Shown here: in pieces, positions 29,735 through 39,700 of the stretch | How positions within the stretch are numbered: the stretch's first letter is position 1 | How the letters are laid out: each line of letters opens with the position of its first letter | Origin: Cymbomonas tetramitiformis | Lineage: Eukaryota > Chlorophyta > Pyramimonadophyceae > Pyramimonadales > Pyramimonadaceae | Assembly: GCA_001247695.2 (NCBI GenBank) | Contig: LGRX02027000.1 | Span: forward strand, 1-64,000 | DNA: 64,000 bases | Reading direction: 5' to 3' | Position numbers and translations under genes: made by a program | The notes under the pieces: generated by a model | What the model saw: only the letters and a program-made list of their open reading frames with translations | What the model was told of the DNA's origin: nothing | Database searches by the model: none

Positions 29735-30655
29735 ATGAAGATTGTAAAAGTGAAAGATATGAACATTGATGTGCCAAATGGAAGTGCTTTCAATATCAAA
29801 ACCGGACCGAACATGTTAAAAGCTCATCAAAATTCAATTTTCATAGGCAAAAGAGGAAGCGGGAAATCAGTTGCGGTGACTAACTATCTTAAAATGTTGA
29901 AAAAAGAAGGGTCATTACATCGAATATTTGTAATAAGTCCTACATTTAATTCAAACAAAAAATTAATGAAATCATTAGATATCGACTCCGAAGATGTGTA
30001 CGAACCCGACGATAGTGCAAATGTTATCAATGATATTATTCAAAAAGCCGAAGAAGAAAGAGATACATATTTGAAATATCATGAAGACTTGAAAAAATGG
30101 AATTTGTTGATGGAAAAATTAAATAATAGAAATATCTTTATCGATGATATCGACCCAGAATTATTGTTAGAATTTTTGACATCAGACGGTTTCGAAAAAC
30201 CCGTCCATAAATATAATGGTGAACGACCTATATTGGCTGTTTTTGTCGATGATTGTCAATCAACGAATTTGTTTCGAACTCCTAAATTTCTGAATTTTAT
30301 CACAAGACATCGACATATAGCTGATTTTGAAACCGGTGGGGCGTTAGGCGTATCATGCTTTATTTGCATTCAGAATTTCAAATCTCAGTTTGGAGGCTGT
30401 CCAAGAGCGGTGAAGAATAATGCAACTTCTTTAGGAGTATTTAAAATGAAAGACAAGAAATAATTACAAGAAATATTTGAATCATGTTCCGGAGAAATCG
30501 ATGAAAAGACTTTCTATGAAGTATATGCACATGCTATCAATGAACCACATTCATTTCTATTAATCGATTTACATAAGAAAGACAATCATTCATCGATGTT
30601 TCGAAAACGATTTGATGAATTCATAATTCCTGAAAAAATAAATCATAACTTATGA
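29735..30655 (+). pseudogene. FtsK/HerA-type packaging ATPase with in-frame TAA
   Basis: Drives genome packaging into the capsid. Walker A is GKRGSGKS (38-45), Walker B ILAVFVDDCQ (about 166-175), and an arginine-rich SRAVKNN-like sensor region follows. The ORF stops at a TAA (30,461-30,463) after 242 codons, but the same frame continues for 63 sensible codons (LQEIFESCSG...) to a TGA that overlaps the ATG of the SET gene. The continuation restores the usual C-terminal part, so the TAA is a lesion or a recoded codon. Confidence 0.85.
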
Positions 30656-31125
30656 AGAAAACATCTTGTGAACGGTGTATAGCTATTTCAAAAAGTAGTG
30701 GAAATCAATGTAGAAACATGACTTGTAAATATAGTCCTTATTGTTATGTTCATAGAGTAGTAGATATAAAGGAAAGTAGTATTCCAAATTCAGGTCTTGG
30801 AGTATATGCCAAAGAAGACTTGAAAAAAGATAAGTTAGTTGGTCGATACACCGTCGGCACGCAACGATTGACAATGAATGAATTACCTCCATTGAATCGA
30901 AGAACACATATTTGGAAAAAGAATAATAATCTGTTTTATGATGCATCGAAAACAAATTCAGTTGCCGGTAAGTTCAATGATTGTACCCCTCAAAGTGCCA
31001 AAAGAATCAAATGCAAAAATTATGCTAAAATAAATTCCGTAGGAAATGTTCGATTAACATCAAATGTAAAAAAGAATCAAGAGATATTTGGTTCTTATGG
31101 GAAAGACTATTGGAAAGATAAATGA
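30652..31125 (+). CDS. SET-domain protein, 157 aa
   Basis: An N-terminal cysteine-rich segment (CERCIAIS...CRNMTCKYSPYC) is followed by SET features: SSIPNSGLGVYAKEDLKKDK, GKFNDC (pseudo-knot start) and KKNQEIFGSYGKDYW. SET enzymes methylate protein lysines, and viral ones can modify host histones or capsid proteins (inference). Start ATG overlaps the stop of the ATPase frame (ATGA). Intact. Confidence 0.82.
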   Translation: MKKTSCERCIAISKSSGNQCRNMTCKYSPYCYVHRVVDIKESSIPNSGLGVYAKEDLKKDKLVGRYTVGTQRLTMNELPPLNRRTHIWKKNNNLFYDASKTNSVAGKFNDCTPQSAKRIKCKNYAKINSVGNVRLTSNVKKNQEIFGSYGKDYWKDK

Positions 31126-31138
31126 TACAAATATTCAT

Positions 31139-31618
31139 TTAAAATTCTGGAAATAATGATTTGAATGTTTTATGAAAATGAGGGTCTAAATTCAAAACGT
31201 CATGATAAGTCGGAGGGACCGCGTTTGGCTTTTCTTCGGTTTTTAAAACTTTGTCTTTCTTTTTTGTTTTTTTAATAATTACTTGAGGTTGATGTTCATC
31301 GTCACTAGAACTACTTTCGGTATCAGATTCCACAACAATTATAGGCTTCTTTTTTGATTTTCTAACATATTTCTGGTCAATGATTTTCGATTCTGATTTA
31401 TTTTCTATTTTTTCAGTATTTTCAGGTTCTTTTATCGATGATTTAATTTTATTTTGTGCAGCCTCTAATTCTCTCTTATTTTCTATTTCCTTTGCAAGTT
31501 TGATATCCTTTTTCGCTTCAGAATTTCTTTTTCTTGTTTCCATAGCTTTCAGTCTAGCAACTTTTAATCGTTCTAAGGTTGTCTCATCAGTGATTTTTTC
31601 ACCCTTTTTAAAACCCAT
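31139..31618 (-). CDS. Highly charged coiled-coil protein, about 159 aa
   Basis: MGFKKGEKITDETTLERLKVARLKAMETRKRNSEAKK... Helical, rich in K/E, with a serine/aspartate cluster and a final PPTYHDVLNLDPHFHKTFKSLFPEF. I use the ATG at 31,618 since the upstream codons begin with GTG. A truncated copy is at 47,427. Unknown function; small basic virion proteins of this type could bind DNA. Confidence 0.7.
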   Translation of the reverse strand: MGFKKGEKITDETTLERLKVARLKAMETRKRNSEAKKDIKLAKEIENKRELEAAQNKIKSSIKEPENTEKIENKSESKIIDQKYVRKSKKKPIIVVESDTESSSSDDEHQPQVIIKKTKKKDKVLKTEEKPNAVPPTYHDVLNLDPHFHKTFKSLFPEF

Positions 31619-31679
31619 ATTAGAATACACAAGAAAAAAAAATTCTAATCATTACTAATGTTTTCTATTGATGTATATT

Positions 31680-31712
31680 AGATAAAATATATATGTTAAA
31701 GATATATATACA
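31680..31712 (+). promoter_or_regulatory. TATA-like viral promoter, example
   Basis: TAAAATATATATGTTAAAG followed by ATATATATACA lies immediately before the ATG at 31,713. Similar TATATA runs within about 5-30 nt of the start precede the genes starting at 18,850, 20,663, 21,034, 21,378, 22,755, 29,065, 37,750 and 38,390. Such close spacing implies very short leaders. Confidence 0.5.
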
Positions 31713-31901
31713 ATGTTTGAAATTAATACTTGTGATGTTTTTCAATTTGGTACAATCATTGTAGCTTTAATTCACGCTATAGGATATAATATGAGACGGT
31801 CAAGGTGTAAACAATTAGATTGTCTTTGTATCAAATGTGAAAGAGATATAATGAATTCAAAAGAACTGAGTATTGATAAAAATGTGTTAGAATCCGCTTA
31901 A
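31713..31901 (+). CDS. Short membrane/zinc protein, 62 aa
   Basis: MFEINTCDVFQFGTIIVALIHAIGYN gives one hydrophobic segment near the N-terminus, followed by a basic RRSRCK and four close cysteines (C-x4-C-x-C-x2-C) that may bind metal. A near-identical copy at 47,081-47,269 in element 3 shows it is a conserved gene. Function unknown. Confidence 0.7.
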   Translation: MFEINTCDVFQFGTIIVALIHAIGYNMRRSRCKQLDCLCIKCERDIMNSKELSIDKNVLESA

Positions 31902-31926
31902 AGATTATAAGTTCTATATTATAACA

Positions 31927-32259
31927 ATGAGTGAAATTAATACACATTCTCCTAAGTATACGAAGGTTACTTCCAAGAATGGTAAAGTATACTATAAAAA
32001 ACCCTTAGACATGAATAGAAGGGATAAAGGAAAATACTATCAAGCCAACAAACCATTGTTACAAAAGAATCTAACCTTAGACCGAATTTTAATAAATAAA
32101 AATGTCGGTATTTCTACGATGGAAAAGCATGGTATTGATAAAGTAAAAATTGTTGAAATATTCTCCAATAAAATTAAAGAAAATCCTGAAGACTTTGAAA
32201 AATACATGGAAATTCAAAACAAATTTTTGGAAAGGTTAAATGTAACAAAATCCACCTAA
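31927..32259 (+). CDS. Conserved PLV protein upstream of polB, 110 aa
   Basis: MSEINTHSPKYTKVTSKNGKVYYKKP..., basic N-terminal half, then a helical end (IVEIFSNKIKENPEDFEKYMEIQNKFLERL). Conserved in element 3 (46,723-47,055) in the same place before polB. It could be a polymerase accessory or terminal-protein candidate by position only; not recognised. Confidence 0.65.
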   Translation: MSEINTHSPKYTKVTSKNGKVYYKKPLDMNRRDKGKYYQANKPLLQKNLTLDRILINKNVGISTMEKHGIDKVKIVEIFSNKIKENPEDFEKYMEIQNKFLERLNVTKST

Positions 32260-32305
32260 AGAATTCGTTACTATTCCGTAATAAGAAATATATTGTATAA
32301 TAATA

Positions 32306-35300
32306 ATGCCACCTAAAAAGTCAAATGACAAAGATGGTAAAAATGATAAAGATGATAAAGGCAAAGCTCCATTGACTAAATCAAAGAGAACCAATCTTAA
32401 AAAAGTTAAAAACCATAGGGTTGGAATTTTAGGGGCATCAAGTTCAAGACAATTGACAAAGGAACAATGGATTAAATTAAATCAAATTGAAAATAAAAAA
32501 GTAAATAAGGAATTTACCAAAGAAAATAAAACACAAAAAATACAATCTGAAATTAAAGATTTTGAAACAAAAAATGAAAAAATACAAGACCTTGATTTGT
32601 TTACTCGACAAGAATATGAAGAACAATTTACGGATAAAGATGTTACAAAAGATTTTGTTGATAAAGGTGGAAATTCCGGAGTAAGCATGAAAATCAAATT
32701 TAATAGATTTATTAGTAAACCTTTGAAATATTGGATGCATTTAATTAATAAAAAAATAGACCAAGCTTCGGAAGATGTAAAACACTTTCAATTTGGTGTA
32801 AATTTCCAAGATGGTTCTTCAGAATTTTTGAGTGCAAAAAATGAAATGGAATTTTATAAAAAATTAGAAGGAATGATTCAGTCTGGAGATGATAGAGGGG
32901 CTGTGAATTTTATTACGATTTCACTTTTAAATTTTAAAAAAATAAATGGAAAAGGCCAACCATTGTCTGTGCCAAAATCTGTGGAAGAATTGAAACAAAA
33001 GAAAAGTTGCATTACAATTAAGGATGAACAATGTTTTGCTAAATCTTGCATTATTATGAATTACAAAGATAAAAAAGACAATGAAGAAATAACATACAAT
33101 ATTTATAACAATATTTGCAATAATAAGAAAAATCGTTTAACAAAAGAAGGTATAAATTTGATGCAAGAATTAGGATTTGATTTTCAGGACGGTATAGGAT
33201 TTGATGACATTCATGTCTTTGAAGAAAAATTCAATAGAAATATTACAATTCATGGAATGACTGATTTAGGTTGTACAATTATGTACCCACCATCCAAGGA
33301 AGGTTTACCCGACAGACCTGAATGGAATTTTGTATATTACCATTTAAATTCAAGTATTGGACACTACGAACCAATAACGAAAATTGAAGCATTTTATGGA
33401 ATAGCTGACCGGCCAAGATGTTTTAAATGTAAAAGTAAATTGTGTGATTTTTTTAAAAAAGGAATAAAACCATTTATTGATTGGAAGAAAGCCATACACT
33501 GTGAAGATTGTAATATAAAATTTCCAAATCAGAAATGTTATGATTTACACAAAAAAGGGACAGCTTGTCAACATTTCCATAGGTGCAAAGGTGAGTGTAA
33601 AAAGGTTTACGATATAAGAAAAGAACAAGAACACATTTGTGGACATGAATTTTGTCCAAATTGTAAACTATATTGTGACATGAGAGAGCATCAATGTTAC
33701 ATTACACCAAAGAAACCAAAAGATGTTGTTGATGAAAGTAAAATAGGATTTTTTGATTTTGAAGCATACAATGAAACAAAGCACGAAGTGAATCTGAGTG
33801 TGACACAATATTCTAATGGAGAGGAATTTATTCACAACAATATTGGAGAAGCTTGTAAATTTTTATTTTCAAACAAACATAAAGGGTTTACTTTTATAGC
33901 ACATAATGGTAGTAAGTATGATTATGTACTTATCATAGAATACATAATGACAACAATGGATGAAATTCCTGAAACGGTACAAAATGGTGGTAAAATAATG
34001 TATCTAAAATATCAAAACGTGACATTAATGGACAGCTACCTACATTTAACAAATCCATTAAGTAAATTCTCAGAAATATTTGATTTGAAAGGCGAAAAGA
34101 AGGGCTATTTTCCACACAAATTCAATACTCATGAAAATCAAAATTATGTAGGCGAAATTCCCGATATATCATTTTATGGTTATAATCAAATGAAAGAGGA
34201 TAGCCGAAATGAATTTTTGGAGTGGCATGAACAAATGACAACCGATAAATATATATTTAATATGCAAAACGAAATATTAGATTATTGTCAAAGTGATGTA
34301 AGAATATTACGATTAGGATGGATGAAATATAGAGAATTAATTTTGGATTTAACAAATAAAGAAATTGACCCAACAGCCTATTTAACTATTGCTTCTTTAA
34401 CACAAACAATCCATAGATATTTACATATGCCCGAAAATTCCATAGCTATTCTAAATAGTGTCATTAGAGGGAAACAACAATCGAGAGTAGGTGACATTTG
34501 GTTGGAATATGTAAAACATACAAATAAAATTGATAATTTAATCAAAGAATATAAAATTCCTCATTTCCATTTTAAAAACAATGAAAGGCACAAATATGTC
34601 GATGGTTATGACCCTGAAACAAATACTATATATGAATTTCTTGGAGATTATTGGCATGGAAATCCAAAAACAAATGGTAAGAATATGTTTAGAAAGAATT
34701 ATGCAACAAATAAAACATTTTATCAACTGTATGAAGAGACTAAAAAAAGATTGGAAAAAATTCAAAGTCTTGGATACAATATAGAAATTATGTGGGAAAG
34801 TGATTTTAAAGAATTACAAAAAAATGACCAAAATGTTATCGATTTCGTAAATAGTTATAACACACCTATAGTGTTCAGAGATGCATTATTTGGTGGGAGA
34901 ACAGACCCTAAAAGATTGTATTATAAATGTAAAAAAGGAGAAACCATTAGGTATGTAGATTTCACAAGCTTGTATCCTTATGTCTTGAAATATTGTAAAT
35001 TTCCATTAGGTCATCCTACAAAAATATATCAAGAAATTGATTTGAAAGGAGTCACTGATATTGAACAATTCTTTGGAGTTATAAAATGCACCATAATTCC
35101 ACCAAATGATTTGGAAATGGCAGTATTACCATTGAGGACCTTGGGACAGTCTAAAATGGAGAAATTGACATTTCCTTTGACAAAAATGACTGGAACGTGG
35201 TGCACCGAAGAAGTAAAATTAGCTTTGAAAAAAAAGATATACAATTGAAAAAATACATCAGATTGTCCACTGGGAAAATACATCTTATACTATTTTTGAA

Positions 35301-36338
35301 AGTTTTATTAATACTTTTTTAAAAATAAAACAAGAGGCAAACGATTATCCTGAGTGGGTACAAAGCGAAAAAGACAAGGATGTGTATATTAAAAAATATT
35401 TTGAAAAGGAAGGTATATTATTAGAAAAAGATAAAATAAATAAAAATGAAGGATTGAGAACCATTGCAAAATTATTTCTAAACAATCTGTGGGGAAGATA
35501 TTGTTTAAAATCAGATAAAAGACAAAACAAATTCATGAATAGTGCTGAGGTGTATGATATTCTATCAGATTCAAGAAATGACAATGTTCTCATTCAGCCA
35601 ATAAAAAACAAAAATGGTGATGTTAAATACCAAGTTGGTTTTAATTTATTAAGTGAATATTCTGAAACAAACTGTACCGTCAACGAAATTATTGGAGTAT
35701 TTACAACGGCACACGCCAGAATAAAATTGTACAATTTAATGGACGATGTAGGATTCGACAAAGTTTTATATCACGATACCGACTCAGTGGTATACATTGA
35801 AGATGCACCAAATAAACACGTACTCAACATTATGGACGATGTAGGATTTGGTAAAGTTCTATCTCATGATATTGACTCGGTGATATACATCGAAAATGAA
35901 ACAAATGGACAAGTATACAAAGAACAACTTGGTGATTACTTAGGAGAATTAACGGACGAGCTATACAATGATAAGAAAAAGAAATATAAAACATGCATCG
36001 AATTTGTAGCAACGGCACCTAAATCATATTCATTAAAATTTGATAATAAAACGACAATGACTAAGGTAAAAGGATTTCCATTAAATTATGAAAACTCTCA
36101 AAGTATCAATCATGAAGAAATCAAAAATATCATTTTATACAATCACGGAAAAATTATGGAATTAAAATACGACGTTCTTAGAAAACCAAGAAAAATTGAT
36201 GAAAACAAACATTATGCAGCTCTTGGTATAGAAACAAGAAGCGAAACGAAATCATTTTCATTAAATTTTGATAAAGGATATATTCAGTGGGAAACATTTA
36301 TTATCCTACCCTGGGGACATAAAGATATTCCATTATAA
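32306..36338 (+). pseudogene. polB: Protein-primed family B DNA polymerase, frameshifted
   Basis: The element's replicase. Proofreading exonuclease: FFDFEAYNE (about residue 485), AHNGSKYDY (about 531), YCQSDVRILR (about 660). An inserted endonuclease-like segment contains EFLGDYWHGNP and YNIEIMWESDF. Polymerase motifs: DFTSLYPYV (A), AKLFLNNLWGRY (B) and YHDTDSVVYIE (C). The N-terminal half carries a lysine-rich start and cysteine/histidine clusters. The frame breaks at the A8 run near 35,228: the ORF 32,306-35,248 stops, and the rest is open in another frame to 36,338. Motif C is also duplicated (see 35,739-35,924). Probably inactive unless recoded. Confidence 0.9.
35739..35924 (+). repeat. 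93-bp tandem duplication of polB motif C
   Basis: Two 31-codon units, each starting MDDVGF. The first keeps VLYHDTDSVVYIE; the second has VLSHDIDSVIYIE. Element 3 polB has only one unit. The duplication keeps the frame and leaves two candidate catalytic loops, the second with Thr replaced by Ile. Confidence 0.88.
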
Positions 36339-36340
36339 TA

Positions 36341-37498
36341 ATGAGTAAGTCAATCACTGAAAAACAAATACAAGACTTTTATTTAGACCCCGAATTTGGA
36401 TTAAGTGCTGTATCACCATTCACGGCCAAATTAAAATCTCTTGGCTATAAAGTCACACAAAAACAAGTCAAGGAAGCCATAGAAAAAACTGAAGTCAATC
36501 AAACCTTTTCTCAAAAAAAGAAAATTAATAGAAAAGAGTTATTTCCTATTTACGGCAAAGACCCTAACAAGAATTATGTTCAGTCTGATTTAGCATTTAT
36601 TCCTGAATTCAAAAAACAAAATAGAGGTTACTCCGTTATATTGACGGCTATTAATATCAATACACGAAAGGCCTATGCATATCCATTAAAATCAAAAACT
36701 GTTAAAGATAAAAATAACAAAAACATTGATTCTGCTGAAGGAATAATTCCTGCTTTTAAAAAGTTAATAAAAGATTCAAAAATGAATGTATTGACTACGG
36801 ACAATGGTGTAGAATTTACAAATAAATCTATAAAAAAATTATTAAAGGACAACAATATTGAGCATTATTTAAATGAAACTGAAGACCATACTACTATGGG
36901 TATGGTAGAAAGATTTAATAGAACATTAAAATTGAAATTCAAAAAGATAGAAGAAAGTAAAGACACCGTAAACTGGATTGATTATTTGGATTCTGTTGTC
37001 AAAAATTATAATAGTACACAAAATTCTGCAAATATTGATAAATCAACTCCTGATAATATGAACCTAACAAAGACCATCAGAAATATTTTATTGAAAAGGA
37101 ATAAATTGACTAAGCTTCTTGAAAAAATAGATATAAAACCGGGTGATAAAGTTAGGATTAAAATCAAAACTAAAACGTTTGATAAAGAATCTCAACGATG
37201 GTCGACAAAAATATATAAAGTAAAATCTATAAAAGGATTGAGTTATATTATCGAAGACGGTAAAGAAACTTTGGCACGTCGATATAAACCACGAGAATTA
37301 TTGGAAGTCAAAGGTAACAATTCTAATAATAAGAAATCCACTGATGAACCTACAGTTTCTGAATTAGTTTCTAAACAAAATAAAAAAGAAAGAACTCTTA
37401 GGAAAGAAGGTGTCTTATCTTCTAATCGAATATCTAAAAGGACAAGAAGTCAAAATAAAAATAATAAAGATAATGAAACGGAAATTGATTTACGATGA
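36341..37498 (+). CDS. Retroviral-type DDE integrase, 385 aa (element 1)
   Basis: Same architecture as the element 2 copy: D83 (QSDLAF), D154 (TTDNG), E190 (MVERFNRT) with DDx35E spacing, and the C-terminal KPGDKVRIKIK domain. Full-length and intact. It starts 2 nt after the polB stop. A functional integrase in an otherwise damaged element would allow the ends to be mobilised in trans (inference). Confidence 0.92.
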   Translation: MSKSITEKQIQDFYLDPEFGLSAVSPFTAKLKSLGYKVTQKQVKEAIEKTEVNQTFSQKKKINRKELFPIYGKDPNKNYVQSDLAFIPEFKKQNRGYSVILTAININTRKAYAYPLKSKTVKDKNNKNIDSAEGIIPAFKKLIKDSKMNVLTTDNGVEFTNKSIKKLLKDNNIEHYLNETEDHTTMGMVERFNRTLKLKFKKIEESKDTVNWIDYLDSVVKNYNSTQNSANIDKSTPDNMNLTKTIRNILLKRNKLTKLLEKIDIKPGDKVRIKIKTKTFDKESQRWSTKIYKVKSIKGLSYIIEDGKETLARRYKPRELLEVKGNNSNNKKSTDEPTVSELVSKQNKKERTLRKEGVLSSNRISKRTRSQNKNNKDNETEIDLR

Positions 37499-37527
37499 TT
37501 TTTATCGATTGTATTATATATATTGTT

Positions 37528-37725
37528 ATGGTAAGAGCTAATCAAACACAGGCTCAACGAAGGCTAAATAATAATATTTATTGTGGATATAAAGACCCTG
37601 CACCCTCAGGTCGTCCGCTTGGAAATAAAATTCAATGTAAAGCTCGTCATCAATTAAGGCGGTATGGAAGAATTTTAAGACCACCTCATCCAGCGGATAG
37701 ACAACAAAATAGACGAAACAATTAA
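37528..37725 (+). CDS. Small conserved PLV protein, 65 aa (element 1)
   Basis: Same protein as at 15,062-15,259 (MVRANQTQAQRR..., YCGYKDPAPSGRPLG, QLRRYGRI). Strict conservation in three copies supports it being a real gene; start at MVRANQ, just after a TATA-like stretch. Confidence 0.7.
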   Translation: MVRANQTQAQRRLNNNIYCGYKDPAPSGRPLGNKIQCKARHQLRRYGRILRPPHPADRQQNRRNN

Positions 37726-37749
37726 TATATATGTAATATTATAAAATAT

Positions 37750-38361
37750 ATGAGAAAGATATTGACTGATGATATTGTCAAACAATATTGTCTAAACGAA
37801 TTAGGCTTTAGAAATGCTGCATCTAATAAATCAATATTTCATGGATACTCTAAATTAGCTTCTAACAATTATGCTATGACCGCTCCTTCTCAAAATAGTG
37901 TTGAATTCTATACTTCTATTTCCCAAAGTCCTTTGATAAATTCAGTTGATTTGATTCGAAATTTAAAAAGAAGTGATGTCAATGTTTTTGTTCCGGAAAA
38001 ATATACAAGAGCGGACAATTTACAAAGGTTTGCTGATTTAAGTGAATCTGATGTAGAAACTCCAAGAAGTTATGTATCACCTGATTTGGAACATGATGAC
38101 GATGTTAAATATTTAGAAAGTTTGTCACCAACTCCAATAAATCAAGAAGAATCTGGACCATCAAAAAGAATGACAATAAATCCTTTTTTAAGACAAGCAT
38201 TATTTAATTCAGCTCATAAAGGTTCACCTAGCCCTAGCCCTGCACGTTTAGATGATGATGATGACGATGATGATATTAGTGGTGTGGAAATTATAGAAGA
38301 AGAAGCAAGTCCACAAATGTATACAAGAGGACAACGTGCAAGTAGAGCTAATCAACCATAA
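37750..38361 (+). CDS. Conserved PLV protein of unknown function, 203 aa (element 1)
   Basis: Homologue of 14,363-15,037. The N-terminal 130 residues are nearly identical, while the middle linker is about 20 residues shorter and differs (QEESGPSKRMTINPFLRQ). The aspartate run and basic end are retained. Short leader with TATA-like sequence (TAATATTATAAAATATATG). Confidence 0.75.
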   Translation: MRKILTDDIVKQYCLNELGFRNAASNKSIFHGYSKLASNNYAMTAPSQNSVEFYTSISQSPLINSVDLIRNLKRSDVNVFVPEKYTRADNLQRFADLSESDVETPRSYVSPDLEHDDDVKYLESLSPTPINQEESGPSKRMTINPFLRQALFNSAHKGSPSPSPARLDDDDDDDDISGVEIIEEEASPQMYTRGQRASRANQP

Positions 38362-38389
38362 AAATATATATATTAATATATACACATTT

Positions 38390-38608
38390 ATGACTCGTGC
38401 TGAATGGAACGAAACATTAAAAAAATGTGCCAAAGAATATCATTCCAAAAAAGGCACGAAACCTCGTAAAAAATATTCCAAAAAGAAAAAGTTAATTAAA
38501 TCTGCAAATATTCAATCACCACAAGTGACATCACGACCTATTGCAAATTTACCAACAAATAATAACAATCGAGGACCTGCAAGATTTCCTTTTAATTTAA
38601 TTGTGTGA
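38390..38608 (+). CDS. Small basic conserved PLV protein, 72 aa (element 1)
   Basis: MTRAEWNETLKKCAKEYHSK..., same as 14,116-14,334. AAAATATATATATTAATATA lies directly upstream, a strong TATA-like promoter. The stop TGA sits at the border of the terminal-cassette leader. Confidence 0.75.
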   Translation: MTRAEWNETLKKCAKEYHSKKGTKPRKKYSKKKKLIKSANIQSPQVTSRPIANLPTNNNNRGPARFPFNLIV

Positions 38609-38695
38609 ATTTCTTCGGTTTTTCAGGGGGACAAAAAACCTCGAAAAAATAAAATCCACTTAAAGAGTGTAACTAAGTAGTGTAAACAAAGCAAG
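38609..38695 (+). promoter_or_regulatory. Conserved leader of the terminal cassette (element 1 right)
   Basis: AATTTCTTCGGTTTTTCAGG, GGGGGACAAAAAACCTC, AAATCCACTTAAAGAGTGTA and AGTGTAAACAAAGCAAG up to the ATG; same block as at the three other ends. Confidence 0.65.
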
Positions 38696-39439
38696 ATGAA
38701 TACTATTGACAACAAACATTGTTGCATTTGTCTTGAGTCTTTTGAACACAAATCTTATGATACATTCAACTTTATTTGCCAAGTTTGCAACGAAGGTACA
38801 ATATGTGATGAGTGTTCGAATGAAATGAAAGGTCAAACAAGTGTAGAATGTCCAATATGTCGTTCAGAAAATTGGAAATTTCAATTTAGCTCAGATGTAA
38901 TGGAGTTGTATTTGTGTGACGAAGTAAATTTGGATGGTGGTTCCGAATGTCAAAGAATTCCGGCTTTGAATTTTATGAGAAAAGTATATCATGGTGAAGA
39001 AATATATAACTATATTGATGTAAATATAAGAAGGAGCTATAAAGATGAATGGAAATTTGTAATCGAACTTAGAAACTTTGATGGCTCTTTCTATTCAGAA
39101 ATTAAGTTGTCATTTGAAGATACAAAATTGAAACAAATAAAAGAAGAAAAACTCTTAAAAAATAGAATTAAATGTATGCAAAAAGAATTTTTTGAAAATA
39201 TGGACGAAAATTGTATTCATATTCCTGCTTTAAATATAGCAAGAAAAAATAGAATTGGTGAAGATTGTTACAATTATTTAACGGTCAAAATATGTGATGA
39301 TGGTAATATAACAATTTGTAATGTAGATAATTATATTCAAATGACAATGTTTAGTCAAGAAATGAACAATGAATATTGTAAAGAAATTTTAGAGTTAATG
39401 GAACGTAGGTATTCAATTACAAGGTATCAAATAATTTAA
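38696..39439 (+). CDS. Variable terminal-cassette protein with RING-like finger, 247 aa (element 1 right)
   Basis: MNTIDNKHCCICLESFEHKS begins a RING-type cysteine array (CCICLE...CQVC...CDEC...CPICRS, residues about 9-57), typical of E3 ubiquitin ligases. The remaining about 190 residues contain two related units (RIPALNFMRKVYHGEEIYNY and HIPALNIARKNRIGEDCYNY). It may direct ubiquitylation of host factors (inference). It occupies the slot held by unrelated proteins at the other PLV ends; its stop TAA is inside the conserved tail. Confidence 0.78.
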   Translation: MNTIDNKHCCICLESFEHKSYDTFNFICQVCNEGTICDECSNEMKGQTSVECPICRSENWKFQFSSDVMELYLCDEVNLDGGSECQRIPALNFMRKVYHGEEIYNYIDVNIRRSYKDEWKFVIELRNFDGSFYSEIKLSFEDTKLKQIKEEKLLKNRIKCMQKEFFENMDENCIHIPALNIARKNRIGEDCYNYLTVKICDDGNITICNVDNYIQMTMFSQEMNNEYCKEILELMERRYSITRYQII

Positions 39440-39700
39440 GAACAATTAACATATAACTTATTGAAAACTTAATCAATATTTACTTTTCATTTACTTATAA
39501 GTTTTAATCTTTATCTTTTATATTTTGTTTTTATTTTACATTTATTATTTTTATTTTTATTGTAGATTTTTTATTTATTTTTTATTGTATACACATTTAA
39601 TCACGTAATTTATTCTCAATTTATTACGTAATTATTTCTTGTATTTATTAGTTACTTATTTGGTTTATATAAATGGTACGCTATAGTCGGTACTATACTA
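39437..39700. repeat. Right TIR of element 1 (outer block)
   Basis: Reverse complement of 16,781-17,051 with only a few differences, ending GGTACGCTATAGTCGGTACT. It directly abuts the terminus of element 3. Confidence 0.9.

Larger units (their letters stand above)
16781..39700 (+). mobile_element. PLV element 1: full-length Polinton-like virus, about 22.9 kb
   Basis: Bounded by near-identical inverted repeats (16,781-17,051 and 39,437-39,700) beginning with AGTACCGACTATAGCGTACC-like sequence. It encodes the hallmark set: double-jelly-roll-type major capsid protein, penton/minor capsid, packaging ATPase, protein-primed PolB and DDE integrase. It also carries lipase, SET, methyltransferases and spike proteins. 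Structural genes run left, replication genes right. I see no clean target duplication, because both sides are other PLV ends. Several core genes are broken. Confidence 0.9.

Noticed and set aside
21409..30655. Alternative genetic code with TAA or TGA read as an amino acid in the virus
   Set aside because: TAA, TAG and TGA all end clearly delimited genes in the same element (for example TAA of polB, TGA of integrase, TAG of the C5 methyltransferase). The in-frame stops are better seen as lesions or local recoding.
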